Source: Pseudothauera nasutitermitis (GTDB taxonomy: Bacteria > Pseudomonadota > Gammaproteobacteria > Burkholderiales > Rhodocyclaceae). Taken from it: a stretch of DNA of 64,000 nt. Position numbers and translations under genes: made by a program. Under the pieces are notes generated by a model. It did no database searches. It saw nothing but the letters and a program-made list of their open reading frames with translations, and had not been told where the DNA came from. Where the stretch lies: NCBI RefSeq assembly GCF_004801295.1, contig NZ_SSOC01000001.1, positions 496,001-560,000 of the forward strand, in the 5' to 3' direction. This document shows positions 33,221 through 43,151 of the stretch, piece after piece (within the stretch, counting starts at the first letter, position 1; the number at the start of each line of letters is the position of its first letter).

Positions 33221-34263
33221 GGCGCCTCCAGGCTTGCGGCCGGGCCGGACAGGGCCGCGCCCGGGGGCAGCGGATGCCAGCACAGCGCGCGTTGCCCGCT
33301 GGCCGGTTCGGCCTGCGGGGGGGGGGGCAGGCACTGTTCATCGGCGCGCGCGCAGCGCGGATGAAAGGCACAGCCGGCCGGCAGGGCCGCCAGCGGCGGC
33401 GCGGCGCCGGGAATCGGGCGCAGCGCTTCGCCGCGCCGGTGCCCGCGCGCCAGCGCGGCGGCCGGGGTGGAATCGAGCAGGCCGCGCGTGTAGGGGTGGG
33501 CCGGGCTTTCCAGCACCTGCGCGGTGCTGCCCTGTTCGACGATGCGCCCGGCGTACATCACGCACACGCGGTCGGCCAGCCCGGCGACCACCGACAGGTC
33601 GTGGGTGATCCAGATCAGCCCGGCGCCGGCCTCGCGGCACAGGGTCTGCATTTCGTACAGGATCTGCGCCTGGATGGTGACGTCGAGCGCGGTGGTGGGT
33701 TCGTCGGCGATGATCAGGTCCGGTTCGTTCAACAGCGCGATGGCGATGGCCACGCGCTGGCGCATGCCGCCGGAAAGCTGGTGCGGATAGCTGCGCAGGC
33801 GTTCGCCCGCGGCGGGGATGCCGACGCGCACCAGCGCGGCGTGCGCGCGGTGCAGCGCCTCGGCGCGCGTGAGGCGGCGGTGGGCGAGCACGGTTTCGAC
33901 CATCTGGGTGTCGATGCGCAGCACCGGGTTGAGGGTCAGCATGGGGTCCTGGAAGATCATCGCGATGCGGTCGCCGCGCAGGGCCTGCCAGTCCTTCGCC
34001 GGCAGGCCGCGCAGTTCGCGGCCGCGCAGGCGCACCGAGCCGCCGGCGATGTAGCCGGGCGGGTCGACCAGGTCGAGCAGCGAATAGCCGGTCATCGACT
34101 TGCCGGAGCCGGATTCGCCCACCAGCCCGAGGATTTCGCCGGCCGCCAGTTCGAAGCTCAGTTCGTTCACCGCCGTCACGTCGCCGCCGCGCGTGCGAAA
34201 GCGCGTGGTGAGGCGTTCGACGCGCAGCAGGGTTTGCAGGTCTTGGGCGGCGGGCGTGCTCAT
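33217..34263 (-). CDS. Peptide-type ABC importer ATPase, DppD/OppD-like (system 1)
   Basis: A 348-residue ATP-binding subunit with Walker [13 protein letters not shown]-loop [12 protein letters not shown], signature [15 protein letters not shown], Walker [13 protein letters not shown], and the C-terminal [15 protein letters not shown] Cys motif of OppD/DppD proteins. An 11-base G tract (33317-33327 on the plus strand) encodes a Pro run four residues after the Cys motif; slippage there would change only the last ~35 residues. Both ends overlap neighbouring genes by ATGA. Confidence 0.92.
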   Translation of the reverse strand: MSTPAAQDLQTLLRVERLTTRFRTRGGDVTAVNELSFELAAGEILGLVGESGSGKSMTGYSLLDLVDPPGYIAGGSVRLRGRELRGLPAKDWQALRGDRIAMIFQDPMLTLNPVLRIDTQMVETVLAHRRLTRAEALHRAHAALVRVGIPAAGERLRSYPHQLSGGMRQRVAIAIALLNEPDLIIADEPTTALDVTIQAQILYEMQTLCREAGAGLIWITHDLSVVAGLADRVCVMYAGRIVEQGSTAQVLESPAHPYTRGLLDSTPAAALARGHRRGEALRPIPGAAPPLAALPAGCAFHPRCARADEQCLPPPPQAEPASGQRALCWHPLPPGAALSGPAASLEAP

Positions 34264-35165
34264 TGCGGCCTCAGGCGCGGGTTGAGCACCTCGCGCAGAC
34301 GGTCGGCGACCAGGTTGAGCGCGACGATGGTGAGCAGCAGGGCCACGCCGGGGAACACGCTCATCCAGTAGCGCCCGGAGTACAGGTACTGGAAGCCGTT
34401 GGCGATCAGCAGGCCCAGCGAGGGCTCGGTGACCGGCAGGCCCAGGCCGAGGAAGGACAGCGTGGCTTCCAGCGCGATGGCCGCCGCCACCTGCAGCGCG
34501 GCCACCACGATGAGCGGCGGCAGGCAGTTGGGCAGCAGGTGGCGGAACAGGATGCGCGGCGTGGACAGGCCGAGCAGGCGCGCCGCCTCGATGTATTCCC
34601 GGCGGCCTTCCACCAGCGCCGCGCCGCGCGTGGTGCGCGCGTAGTAGGCCCATTGCGAGGCCACCAGGGCGATGACGATCTTGTCCGTGCCCTGGCCGAA
34701 CAGCGCCAGCAGGATCATCGCGGTGAGGATGGCGGGGAAGGACATCTGGATGTCCACCGCGCGCATCACCAGGGCGTCCGTGCGTCCGCCCGCGTAGCCC
34801 GCCGCCAGCCCCAGCGACATGCCCAGGGCCAGCGCCAGCAGCGTGGCGGCGAAGCCCACCGCGACGCTGATGCGCAGGCCGTAGAGAATGGCGGAGAGCA
34901 TGTCGCGGCCCTGGCCGTCGGTGCCCAGCAGATAGGTCAGCGAACCGTCGGCGCTGAGGCTGCCCGGCGGCAGGCGGGAATCCATGATGTCCAGGCGGGC
35001 GAGGTCGTAGGGGTCCTGCGGGGCGATCCACGGCGCGGCCAGCGCGGCCAGCACGATGGCGAGCAGCAGTGCCAGCCCGCCGAGCGCCAGCGGGCTGCCG
35101 GCATACGCGCGGGCGAGCGCGCGCCAGCCGCCGGCGGCGTCGGTGTGCGAAACGCCACCCGTCAT
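34260..35165 (-). CDS. Peptide-type ABC importer permease, DppC-like (system 1)
   Basis: A 301-residue permease of the DppC/OppC/GsiD type. The N-terminal helix (LALGGLALLLAIVLAALAAPWI) is followed by LLGTDGQGRDMLSAILYGLRISVAVG, the standard OppC N-terminal motif, and five further helices with the EAA-like loop EAARLLGLSTPRILFRHLLPN contacting the ATPases. ATGA overlaps on both sides show tight coupling. Confidence 0.92.
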   Translation of the reverse strand: MTGGVSHTDAAGGWRALARAYAGSPLALGGLALLLAIVLAALAAPWIAPQDPYDLARLDIMDSRLPPGSLSADGSLTYLLGTDGQGRDMLSAILYGLRISVAVGFAATLLALALGMSLGLAAGYAGGRTDALVMRAVDIQMSFPAILTAMILLALFGQGTDKIVIALVASQWAYYARTTRGAALVEGRREYIEAARLLGLSTPRILFRHLLPNCLPPLIVVAALQVAAAIALEATLSFLGLGLPVTEPSLGLLIANGFQYLYSGRYWMSVFPGVALLLTIVALNLVADRLREVLNPRLRPQ

Positions 35166-36142
35166 GCCGCCTGCCCCCCGGCGAGGCGCACGCGCGGGTC
35201 GAGCGCCGCATAGAGCACATCCACCACCAGGCTGATCAGGGTGTAGATCAGCACGATCAACAGCAGGTAGGCCACCACCACCGGGCGGTCGAGCAGGGTG
35301 ATGGAATCGAGCAGCAGCTTGCCGATGCCCGGCCAGGCGAAGATGGATTCGGTGACCACCGAAAAGGCGATCAGCGTGCCGAACTCCAGGCCGACCACGG
35401 TGATCACCGGAATCATGATGTTCTTCAGCACATGCACGCCGACGATGCGCCGGGGCGCCAGCCCCTTGGCGCGGGCGAAGCGCACGTAGTCCTGTAGCAG
35501 CGCCTCGCGCGTGCCGCTCTGGGTCAGGCGGATCACCAGGGCGAGCTTGAACAGCGCCAGGTTGAGCGCCGGCAGCAGCACGTGGCGCCAGCCCTCGGCG
35601 CCGAGCAGCGACCAGTGCATCCCGAGGACTTCGCGCGTCGGCCCGCGCCCGCCGGAGGGCAGCCAGCCGAGGTAGACCGAGAACACCATGATCAGCATCA
35701 GCCCGACCCAGAAGGTGGGCAGCGAAAAACCCAGGATGGAGCCGGCCATGATGGTCTTGCCGCTGGCCGAATCCGGCCGCAGCCCGGCCCACAGGCCGAG
35801 CGGAATGCCCAGCAGCACGGCGATCAGCAGGGCGCTCACGGCCAGTTCCAGCGTGGCCGGCAGGCGCTGCAGGATCAGCTGCAGCGCCGGCGTGCCGTGC
35901 AGGAAGGAGTTGCCCAGGTCGCCGCGCAGCGCGTTGGCGAGAAAGCGCCCGTACTGCACCCACACCGGCTGGTCCAGCCCCAGCGCGGCGGCCACGCGGG
36001 CCACGTCGGCCCGCGTGGCCTGCGGGTCCACCAGCATGTCGAGCGGGTTGCCGACGGCGTAGATGCCGACGAACACCAGCAGCGACATGATGAACAGCAC
36101 GTTGACGGTCTGCAGCAGGCGGCGCAGCAGGAACAGGGTCAT
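35162..36142 (-). CDS. Peptide-type ABC importer permease, DppB-like (system 1)
   Basis: A 326-residue permease of the DppB/GsiC family with six predicted helices. It starts with FLLRRLLQTVNVLFIMSLLVF and ends in a short cytoplasmic tail with LYAALDPRVRL, as in DppB. The EAA loop is seen as DYVRFARAKGLAPRRIVGVHVLKNIMIPV. The gene is 24 bases downstream of the binding-protein gene and overlaps the DppC-like gene. Confidence 0.92.
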   Translation of the reverse strand: MTLFLLRRLLQTVNVLFIMSLLVFVGIYAVGNPLDMLVDPQATRADVARVAAALGLDQPVWVQYGRFLANALRGDLGNSFLHGTPALQLILQRLPATLELAVSALLIAVLLGIPLGLWAGLRPDSASGKTIMAGSILGFSLPTFWVGLMLIMVFSVYLGWLPSGGRGPTREVLGMHWSLLGAEGWRHVLLPALNLALFKLALVIRLTQSGTREALLQDYVRFARAKGLAPRRIVGVHVLKNIMIPVITVVGLEFGTLIAFSVVTESIFAWPGIGKLLLDSITLLDRPVVVAYLLLIVLIYTLISLVVDVLYAALDPRVRLAGGQAA

Positions 36143-36166
36143 GCGCGGGTTCCGGCCGTGGGGCGC

Positions 36167-37759
36167 TCAGCGCACGCTGCGGATCTCGTGCGCAAAGGTG
36201 AACTCGTCGATGCGTCCGTCGTAGGCGAAGCCCTTGCGCAGCGCCCAGGTGGCGAGCTGGTGGTGCGAGGGGATCACCGCCAGGTCGGTCAATGCCACGC
36301 CGGCCGCTTCGCGGGCGAGGCGTTCGCGCTCGGCCGGTTCCACCGCCGCCAGCGCGCCGGCCACCAGTTCATCCACCTTCGGGTTGCTGTACTTGCCCCA
36401 GTTCCAGGTGCCCCAGCCGGTGTCCGGGTTGGGCGTGCCGGCGATGGAGCGCAGGGTGAAGTCCGCCGCCAGCGAGCCCCAGCCGAGCAGGGCGAAGCTG
36501 TATTCGTGCGCGCGCGCCTTGCCGAAGTAGGTGGCCACCGGCTGGGTATCCACCTTGGTGCGGATGCCGACGCGGTTGAGGAACTGCGCCACCGTCTGCA
36601 CCACCTGCTCGTCGTTGATGTAGCGGTTGTTGGTGCCGTGGATGGTGAGCGAGAAGCCGTCCGGGTAGCCGGCCTCGGCGAGCAGCTTCCTGGCCCCTTC
36701 GGGGTCGTAGGCATCGACCTTGATGGCGTCGTTGTAGCCGAAGATGCCCGGCGCGTTGATGTTGGAGGCCGGCACCGCCAGCCCTTCCAGGCTGCGATCC
36801 ACCAGCGCCTGGCGGTTGATGGCCTTGGAGATGGCCTGGCGCACGCGCAGGTCCTTCAGCGGGTTCTTGTCCAGTGGCTTGCCGGCGTGGTCGGTGACGA
36901 AGGGGCTCTGGTCGCGGAACTGGTCGAGCTGCCAGAACAGCGTGCGCCAGGTGGTGTGCTGGGCCAGCGTGACCTGGCTGTTGGTCTTGAGCCTGGCGAG
37001 GTCGGCGGCGGGCACGTTCTCGATCACGTCCACGTCGCCGGCCAGCAGCGCGGACAGGCGCGGCGCGCCGGAGGCGAGAATGCGGAAGCTGACCTTGTCC
37101 CACTCCGGCCGCTTGCCCCAGTGGCGCTCGTTGCGGGTGACCTCGATGCTTTCGCCCTTGCGGAAGGCGGCGAACTTGAACGGGCCGGTGCCGATCAGCG
37201 CCTTGCCGGTGTTGAAGTCCTCGGTTGTGGCGTTTTCGGCGGCCTTCTTCGACACCACGTAGATCGAGATCAGGTCCAGCGGCAGCGGGCCGTAGGCCGA
37301 CGCGGTGTGCAGATGCACGGTGTGCGCGTCGATGGCTTCCTTCTTGACGATCTGGTTGGTGTAGCTGGTGAACGGGCCCGGGCTGTTCTGGATGGTGGCC
37401 GGGCGGTCGAGGGAGAACACCACGTCCTCGGCGGTCAGCGGCGTGCCGTCGGAGAACACCACGCCCTGGCGCAGCTTGAATTCCCAGGTGGTCGGCGACA
37501 GCGCGCGCCAGCTTTCCGCCAGCCCCGGCACCAGTTTGCCCTTGGCGTCGGATTTCACCAGGGTGTCGAAGATGTGGTCGGAAAAGGCGATGTTCGGCGC
37601 GATGTTGACGAAATGCGGGTCCAGCGAGGTGACGTCGGACGACAGGCCGATGCGCAGGTCGGCGGCCCAGGCGGGCAGCAGGGCGCCGGCCAGCAGGGCG
37701 CCGAGCAGCAGGCGCGGGAGGCGGGGCGAACGGCGGGGAGATGACGTGTGCTGGGGCAT
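36167..37759 (-). CDS. Family 5 extracellular solute-binding protein (system 1)
   Basis: A 530-residue periplasmic binding protein of the SBP_bac_5 (DppA/OppA) family. A Sec signal peptide (LLLGALLAGALLPAWAA) ends near residue 33. Family blocks are LAESWRALSPTTWEFKLRQGVVFSDGTPLTAEDVVFSL and RQAISKAINRQALVD. The start at 37759 is set by AGGAGG a few bases upstream on the minus strand; a longer reading to 37822 has no signal peptide at its start. First gene of the operon; 144 bases without a gene separate it from the HAD gene. Confidence 0.92.
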   Translation of the reverse strand: MPQHTSSPRRSPRLPRLLLGALLAGALLPAWAADLRIGLSSDVTSLDPHFVNIAPNIAFSDHIFDTLVKSDAKGKLVPGLAESWRALSPTTWEFKLRQGVVFSDGTPLTAEDVVFSLDRPATIQNSPGPFTSYTNQIVKKEAIDAHTVHLHTASAYGPLPLDLISIYVVSKKAAENATTEDFNTGKALIGTGPFKFAAFRKGESIEVTRNERHWGKRPEWDKVSFRILASGAPRLSALLAGDVDVIENVPAADLARLKTNSQVTLAQHTTWRTLFWQLDQFRDQSPFVTDHAGKPLDKNPLKDLRVRQAISKAINRQALVDRSLEGLAVPASNINAPGIFGYNDAIKVDAYDPEGARKLLAEAGYPDGFSLTIHGTNNRYINDEQVVQTVAQFLNRVGIRTKVDTQPVATYFGKARAHEYSFALLGWGSLAADFTLRSIAGTPNPDTGWGTWNWGKYSNPKVDELVAGALAAVEPAERERLAREAAGVALTDLAVIPSHHQLATWALRKGFAYDGRIDEFTFAHEIRSVR

Positions 37760-37903
37760 GGATGAACCTCCTGGCGGATGCGGGAAAGGCGCGGACGAGG
37801 TGCGCCGCGATGCGTTCCGCATTGTCCGCCGCCGGTGCCAGCGGACGGAACGATGAAATATTGGATTGCTTATGCCCGTGCGTGCCGAGGCGGCGCGGAC
37901 GCT

Positions 37904-38374
37904 TCAGGAGCGCAGTGTGGCGATCAGCCGTTTCGGATGAAGCAACAATTCCAGCGCATCCACGACGTTCGTGCAAACGATGTGCGCGCCATTCACCGTG
38001 GCCGTCGAGCCGCCCTCGCGCTGGATCAGCGCGATGCCCAGCGCCGCGGCGCCGACCATGCTGTGGTCGTTGCGGCCGTTGCCGATGGCCGCCAGCGTGC
38101 CGGCACCCAGTTCCTCGACGTAGCGCAGCTTGGTCTCGGCCTGCGATTCCAGCGGCGCGATGACCAGCCGCACGGGCAGGTTCGCCAGTTGCGCGCGCGC
38201 CAGCCCGAAGGTGTCGGCGGTGATCACATGCACGTCGAGGTCGGCGGCCAGCCGGGTGAGCAGTTCGGCCACGCCGGGCAGCAAGTGGCCGTCGACGGCC
38301 AGCGTGCCGTTGTAGTCGGAGACCAGGTGGCGCAGTTCGAGGCGGCCGAAGCCGGGGATGTCGATGGCGATCAT
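37904..38374 (-). CDS. HAD-superfamily protein, soluble P-type ATPase-like (COG4087 type)
   Basis: A 156-residue small HAD protein. Motif I is SDYNGTLAVDG (about residues 19-29): the nucleophile Asp is present but the second Asp of DxDxT is Asn. Motif IV is seen as IGNGRNDHSMVGAAALGIALI with the Asp that binds magnesium. This matches the 'soluble P-type ATPase' group with no assigned reaction. It lies 7 bases downstream of the YeeE-type genes and close to xsc, so a role in sulfonate metabolism is possible but unproven. Confidence 0.8.
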   Translation of the reverse strand: MIAIDIPGFGRLELRHLVSDYNGTLAVDGHLLPGVAELLTRLAADLDVHVITADTFGLARAQLANLPVRLVIAPLESQAETKLRYVEELGAGTLAAIGNGRNDHSMVGAAALGIALIQREGGSTATVNGAHIVCTNVVDALELLLHPKRLIATLRS

Positions 38375-38381
38375 GATTTCA

Positions 38382-38795
38382 TCATTGTGCCGGTTTTTCC
38401 ACCGGGCCGCGCGCCAACCAGCGCTCGGTGAGCCACAGCCCGGCGAGCAGGGCGGGCAGCAGGATCCACGCGGCGGGGGAGAGCGCGCCGCCGGCCACCA
38501 CCGCGGGGCCGGGGCAGTAGCCGGCCAGCCCCCAGCCGGCACCGAACAGCGCGCTGCCGATCAGCAGGGGTGCATCGACCCGGCCGCCGCCGTGGTCCAG
38601 GCGGCCGGTGGCGCGATAGCCCAGGTGGGCGGCGCCGATGGCGCCCACCATGACCAGCGCCAGCGACGGGTCCCAGGCCCCGGCCACGTCGAGAAAGGCC
38701 AGCACCTTGGCCGGGTCGGTCATGCCGGAGACGATCAGCCCGGCGCCGAACAGCAGGCCGGCGGCCAGCGCGCCCAGGGTTTCGCGTGCCTTCAT
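38382..38795 (-). CDS. YeeE/YedE-family transporter half, DUF6691-like
   Basis: A 137-residue membrane protein with four helices. Sequence blocks [35 protein letters not shown] and [16 protein letters not shown] are typical of the second half of split YeeE/YedE (TsuA/PmpB-like) proteins, which move sulfur species such as thiosulfate; the Cys in GYCPGP is the conserved one. It is coupled to the first half by ATGA. It may handle sulfite or thiosulfate released by Xsc (inference). Confidence 0.87.
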   Translation of the reverse strand: MKARETLGALAAGLLFGAGLIVSGMTDPAKVLAFLDVAGAWDPSLALVMVGAIGAAHLGYRATGRLDHGGGRVDAPLLIGSALFGAGWGLAGYCPGPAVVAGGALSPAAWILLPALLAGLWLTERWLARGPVEKPAQ

Positions 38796-39241
38796 GCGCT
38801 GTCTCCCGCGAGATGGCGCAGGGCGAACACCACCAGCCCGGCCGTGCCCATGAACACCGCCACGGCCCACAGCGAGCGCGGCGACAGGCGCGCCAGGCCG
38901 CACACGCCGTGGCCGCTGGTGCAGCCGTTGGCCAGGCGCGTGCCGATGCCGACCAGCAGCCCGGCAACGATCAGGCGCGGGAAATCCGCCGTCGACCAGG
39001 GTTCGCCGGTCAGCGGCAAGCGGGGCGCCAGCACGCCGAGCAGCCAGGGCGCGGCCAGCAGGCCGGCAGCGAAGGCCACCCGCCAGGCGGAAAAGCCGCC
39101 GCGCCGCGCGAAGCCGGCGAGGATGCCGCTGATGCCGGCGATGCGCCCGCTGCTCCACATCAGCACCACGGCCGCCGCGCCGATCAGCAGCCCGCCGAGC
39201 AGCGCGGACCAGGGGGTGAAGGTTTGCCAGTCGATGTGCAT
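38792..39241 (-). CDS. YeeE/YedE-family transporter half
   Basis: A 149-residue membrane protein, first half of the split YeeE/YedE pair. Helices are at about residues 12-30, 55-72 and 88-145. The conserved [19 protein letters not shown] block with two Cys is intact (about residues 105-123). Start at 39241 lies 8 bases after the xsc stop. Likely forms a two-subunit channel with the following gene. Confidence 0.88.
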   Translation of the reverse strand: MHIDWQTFTPWSALLGGLLIGAAAVVLMWSSGRIAGISGILAGFARRGGFSAWRVAFAAGLLAAPWLLGVLAPRLPLTGEPWSTADFPRLIVAGLLVGIGTRLANGCTSGHGVCGLARLSPRSLWAVAVFMGTAGLVVFALRHLAGDSA

Positions 39242-39249
39242 GCGGCGGT

Positions 39250-40995
39250 TCAGCCGCGCGCGCTGTAGGCCGCGTACTTGGCCAGCAGGCGCCTGGGCGG
39301 CTTGAAGGCGTCGCGGCGGAAGGGGTCGCCCAGCGCCTGGGTCAGGCGCAGGTTGATCACCGTGGGGCGGTTGGAGCTGATCGCCAGGCGCAGGGCGTCG
39401 CCCACCTGGTCCTCGTGCTCCACGGTGTAGCCGTTGGCGCCCATGGCGCGCGCGACCTCGGCGAAGTTGGGGTTCTGCAGTTCGGTGCCGAGGAAGCGGC
39501 TGTCGAAGTAGTCGATCTGGTTGCGCTTTTCCGCGCCCCACTGGGCGTTGTCGAACACCACCGCGACCACCGGGATGTTCTCGCGCACGCAGGTGAGCAC
39601 CTCGGCCAGGCTCATGCCCCAGGCGCCGTCGCCGATGTAGGCGATGGAGGGGCGGTCCGGGCGGCCGACCTTGGCGCCGATGGCGGTGGGGAAGGCGTAG
39701 CCGCAGTTGCCGAAGCTCATCGCGGCGAAGAAGGAGTTGGGCGTGTCGAACTGCAGGTAGCTGTTCGACACCGAGCACACGTTGCCGATGTCGGTGGCCA
39801 CCATGGCATTGGCCGGGCGGGCGGCGGCCAGCGCGGCCAGCGCGCGGCGCGGGTCGACGCGGCCCGCTTCGTTGGTGCCGGCCTGGGCGGCCAGTTCGGC
39901 GGCCCAGGCTTCGCGCTCGGCGGCGATTTCCGCCAAGCGTCCGGCGTTCGGCACGCGCTCGCCCAGGCGGGCGGACAGTTCGGCGTCGATGGCCCGCGCG
40001 GCGGCGCGCGCGTCGCCGTGGATGCCCAGGGCGATCTTCTTCACCAGACCCAGCACGCGCAGGTCGGCATCCACCTGGATGATCTTCGCCTGCGCCGGCC
40101 AGTAGTCCAGGCCGTACTGCGGCAGGGTGCCGAAAGGCCCCAGCCGGGTGCCCAGCGCGAGCACCACGTCGGCCTTGGCGATCAGATGCATGGCGGCTTT
40201 CGACCCCTGGTAGCCGAGCGGCCCGGCGGCGAGCGGATGGCTGGCGGGGAAGCTGTCGTTGTGCAGGTAGGAATTGACCACCGGGGCGGACAGGCGCTCG
40301 GCCAGCGTGATCAGTTCGGCCACGCCGTCGGCCATCGCCACGCCGCCGCCGGCGACGATCACCGGGAACTTCGCCTCGGCCAGCAGGCGGGCGGCCTGGC
40401 GGATGGCCTCGGCGTCGCCGGGACCGCGCTCGACGCGGAAGGGGCGGGGGATTTCGGTGTCGATCTCGCCGTAGAAGTAGTCGCGCGGAATGTTCACCTG
40501 CACCGGGCCGCGCTCGTGCAGCGCGTAGTGGAAGGCCCGCCCGGTGAGTTCGGCGATGCGCGCCGGGCTGTTCACATGGGTCTGCCACTTGGTGATCTTG
40601 GAGAAGATCGGCAACTGCTCGGTTTCCTGGAAGCCCCCCAGCCCGGCGGTGGCGCTGCCCGCCTCCGGGGTGATCGCCACCACCGGCGAATGCGCCCAGT
40701 AGGCCGCGGCGATGGCGGTGACGAAGTTGGTGATGCCCGGCCCGTTCTGCGCGATGCACACGCCGTGGCGCCCGGTGGCGCGCGCGTAGCCGTCGGCCAT
40801 GTGGGCGGCGTTCTGCTCGTGGGCCACCGAGATGAAGCGGATGCCGGCCAGCGGGAACAGGTCGTGGGCGTCCATGTAGGCCGAGCCGACGATGCCGAAC
40901 ACGTCGGTCACGCCCTGGGCCACCAGGGTTTCGACGAACGCTTCGGAAGCGCTGACGCGTTGGCGGCCTTCATATACGGGAGCGGGAGCGGACAT
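39250..40995 (-). CDS. xsc: Sulfoacetaldehyde acetyltransferase
   Basis: A 581-residue thiamine-diphosphate enzyme converting sulfoacetaldehyde and phosphate to acetyl phosphate and sulfite, the convergent step of taurine and isethionate degradation. It resembles known Xsc proteins far better than acetolactate synthases: [22 protein letters not shown], the glutamate-bearing [38 protein letters not shown] and [12 protein letters not shown]. The ThDP motif begins [12 protein letters not shown] and ends VVFDN. No phosphotransacetylase gene follows in the window; the split YeeE pair does. AAGTGCGT elements lie upstream (41037-41096). Confidence 0.95.
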   Translation of the reverse strand: MSAPAPVYEGRQRVSASEAFVETLVAQGVTDVFGIVGSAYMDAHDLFPLAGIRFISVAHEQNAAHMADGYARATGRHGVCIAQNGPGITNFVTAIAAAYWAHSPVVAITPEAGSATAGLGGFQETEQLPIFSKITKWQTHVNSPARIAELTGRAFHYALHERGPVQVNIPRDYFYGEIDTEIPRPFRVERGPGDAEAIRQAARLLAEAKFPVIVAGGGVAMADGVAELITLAERLSAPVVNSYLHNDSFPASHPLAAGPLGYQGSKAAMHLIAKADVVLALGTRLGPFGTLPQYGLDYWPAQAKIIQVDADLRVLGLVKKIALGIHGDARAAARAIDAELSARLGERVPNAGRLAEIAAEREAWAAELAAQAGTNEAGRVDPRRALAALAAARPANAMVATDIGNVCSVSNSYLQFDTPNSFFAAMSFGNCGYAFPTAIGAKVGRPDRPSIAYIGDGAWGMSLAEVLTCVRENIPVVAVVFDNAQWGAEKRNQIDYFDSRFLGTELQNPNFAEVARAMGANGYTVEHEDQVGDALRLAISSNRPTVINLRLTQALGDPFRRDAFKPPRRLLAKYAAYSARG

Positions 40996-41036
40996 TTTCC
41001 AGGGGTTCCGTGAATTGCAAAGAGGTAAAAGTCTAG

Positions 41037-41096
41037 AAGTGCGTGGTTTGGCTAGAAACGAACGAAAAGTGCGTAGCTAAGCTGAATTCGTGCATG
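41037..41096. promoter_or_regulatory. Putative sulfonate-regulon operator upstream of xsc
   Basis: Two similar 17-mers, AAGTGCGTGGTTTGGCT (41037-41053) and AAGTGCGTAGCTAAGCT (41067-41083), start 30 bases apart (about three helical turns). The second sits in a longer block (41064-41096) that is repeated almost exactly at 49505-49537. It overlaps the last bases of the DppF-like gene ending at 41077 and lies 40-100 bases upstream of the xsc start. Confidence 0.65.
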
Positions 41097-42117
41097 CGGC
41101 CGTGTCGTTTTCGTAGTGCGCCCGGGCATCGTCATCCACGCGGTGGCAGGCCACGTGCTGGTGCGCGGTGAGCCGGCGCAGTGCCGGGCGTTCCGCATGG
41201 CAGCGGGCGTTGGCGAACGGGCAGCGCGCGGCGAAGCCGCAGCCCGGCGGCAGGTCGAGCGGGCTGGGCGGATCGCCGTTCAGGCGGATGCGGCGCTCGC
41301 GCCCGCGCTCGCGCGAATCGAAGGAGGGCGCCGCCGACCACAGGGCGCGGGTGTAGGGGTGCAGCGGGCGTTCGAAGAGGGTTTCGCGCGGGGCGCGCTC
41401 GACGATGCGCCCCAGGTACATCACCGCCACTTCGTCGCACAGGTGGCGGATCACGCCCAGGTCGTGGCTGATGAACAGATAGGTCAGCCCCAGTTCGCGC
41501 TGCAGCCTTTTCATGAGGTTGAGGATCTGCGCCTGGATGGCCACGTCCAGCGCCGATACCGGCTCGTCGCAGACCACCAGTTCCGGGTGGGCGGCCAGCG
41601 CCCGCGCGAGCACGATGCGCTGGCGCTGGCCGCCGGAGAACTGATGCGGAAACAGGTTGCGCTGCTCCGCGCGCAGGCCCACCTGGGCGAACAGCGCGGC
41701 GGCCTGCGCGGCGCGCCCGTCCGGCGTGCCGACCGCCATCAGGTCGAGGGCCTCGCGCACCGTGTCGATGGCGCGCTTGCGCGGATTGAGCGAGGCGAAG
41801 GGGTCCTGGAACACCATCTGGAAACGCCGCCGCGCGCTGCGCAGCGCCGTGCCGCGCAGGCGGCCGATGTCCGTGCCGTCCAGGCGGATTTCCCCGGCGC
41901 TGTGCTGCAGCAGCCGCATGATGGCCAGCGCGGTGGTGCTCTTGCCGGAGCCGCTTTCGCCGACCAGGCCGAAGGTGGTGCCGCGCGCGATGGCGAAGCT
42001 GACGTCGTCGACCGCATGCACCTGGGCGCGGCTGCGCCAGCCGCCGGTGTTGAAATGTACGTGCAGGCCCTGGACGTCGAGCAGGGGCGGGGCGGTTTGC
42101 GGAGCGGGGGCGTTCAT
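41077..42117 (-). CDS. Peptide-type ABC importer ATPase, DppF-like (system 2)
   Basis: A 346-residue ATP-binding subunit: Walker [15 protein letters not shown]-loop MVFQDPFASLNPRKRA, signature FSGGQRQRIVLARAL, Walker B LVVCDEPVSALD, and a C-terminal Cys-containing tail (GCGFAARCPFANARC). The ATG at 42117 overlaps the DppD-like gene by ATGA; longer readings upstream are inside that gene. Its stop lies within the putative operator upstream of xsc, so the two units abut. Confidence 0.93.
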   Translation of the reverse strand: MNAPAPQTAPPLLDVQGLHVHFNTGGWRSRAQVHAVDDVSFAIARGTTFGLVGESGSGKSTTALAIMRLLQHSAGEIRLDGTDIGRLRGTALRSARRRFQMVFQDPFASLNPRKRAIDTVREALDLMAVGTPDGRAAQAAALFAQVGLRAEQRNLFPHQFSGGQRQRIVLARALAAHPELVVCDEPVSALDVAIQAQILNLMKRLQRELGLTYLFISHDLGVIRHLCDEVAVMYLGRIVERAPRETLFERPLHPYTRALWSAAPSFDSRERGRERRIRLNGDPPSPLDLPPGCGFAARCPFANARCHAERPALRRLTAHQHVACHRVDDDARAHYENDTAACTNSA

Positions 42118-43151
42118 GCGGGGCTGGCCGTGTCGGCGGGAGTGGTTTCCGGGTACAGCCAGCAGCGCACCCGCCGTCCGGACGCGGGCTGCGAACCGGG
42201 CGGCGGGCGCTGGCGGCACAGCGGGCGGGCGTGCTCGCAGCGTTCGGCAAAGGCGCAGGCCTCGGCGCGCCGCAGCAGCGAGGGCACGGTGCCGGGAATC
42301 TCCCGCAGCGTCTCGCCGGGGGCGGTGCGCCGGCGGCCCGGCGCACAGGCCACCAGCCCTTGGGTGTAGGGGTGCAGCGGGCGTTCTAGGATGTCGTGCA
42401 CGCCGCCTTCCTCGACGATGCGGCCGGCGTACATGACGGCGACGCGGTCGGCCATCTCGGCGACCGCGCCCATGTCGTGGGTGATGAGGAGGATGGCCGT
42501 GCCGGTGCGTTCGCGCAGTTCGGCCATCAGGTCGAAGATCTGCGCCTGCACGGTCACGTCCAGGGCGGTGGTGGGTTCGTCGGCGATCAGCGCGTCGGGG
42601 CTGCACGCCAGGGCCATGGCGATCATAGCGCGCTGGCGCATGCCCCCGGAAAAGTGGTGCGGATAGTCGTGCGCGCGCCGCGCGGGCGCCGGGATGCCCA
42701 CCGCGGCCAGCATGTCCACCGCGTGCGCCAGCGCGGCGCGGCGGTCCAGTCCGAGGTGCAGGCGTACGCTTTCGGCGATCTGTTCGCCGATGGTGAACAC
42801 CGGATTGAGCGAGGTCATCGGCTCCTGGAAGATCATCGACAGCCGGTTGCCCCGCACGCGGCGCATCTCGGCTTCCGGCAGGGCCAGCAGTTCGCGGCCG
42901 TGCAGGCGCACGCTGCCGGCGGCGATGCGCCCGGGCGGCTGCGGGATCAGGCGCATCATGGCCAGCGCGGTCATGCTCTTGCCGCAGCCCGATTCGCCGA
43001 CCAGCCCCAGGGTTTGGCCGCGCGCCAGGGTGAAGCCCACCTCGTCGAGTACGTGCGCGGTTCCGCGCCGGGTCTGGAACTGCACCGACAGGCCATCCAC
43101 GGCGAGCAGCGGCGCATCGTCCCCGGAGGGTGTGGTGGTGGAGGCGGTCAT
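42114..43151 (-). CDS. Peptide-type ABC importer ATPase, DppD-like (system 2)
   Basis: A 345-residue ATP-binding subunit: Walker [15 protein letters not shown]-loop [12 protein letters not shown], signature [15 protein letters not shown], Walker [13 protein letters not shown], and a C-terminal tail with [15 protein letters not shown]. The start at 43151 overlaps the permease gene by ATGA. Pairs with the DppF-like ATPase for the second importer. Confidence 0.93.
   Translation of the reverse strand: MTASTTTPSGDDAPLLAVDGLSVQFQTRRGTAHVLDEVGFTLARGQTLGLVGESGCGKSMTALAMMRLIPQPPGRIAAGSVRLHGRELLALPEAEMRRVRGNRLSMIFQEPMTSLNPVFTIGEQIAESVRLHLGLDRRAALAHAVDMLAAVGIPAPARRAHDYPHHFSGGMRQRAMIAMALACSPDALIADEPTTALDVTVQAQIFDLMAELRERTGTAILLITHDMGAVAEMADRVAVMYAGRIVEEGGVHDILERPLHPYTQGLVACAPGRRRTAPGETLREIPGTVPSLLRRAEACAFAERCEHARPLCRQRPPPGSQPASGRRVRCWLYPETTPADTASPA

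Noticed and set aside
35582-37744. 720-codon plus-strand frame opposite the binding-protein and DppB genes
   Set aside because: Low-complexity shadow frame over two well-defined minus-strand genes.
39250-40995. Acetolactate synthase large subunit
   Set aside because: Overall ThDP fold is shared, but the segment pattern follows Xsc, and the neighbourhood is sulfonate-related with no ilvN.
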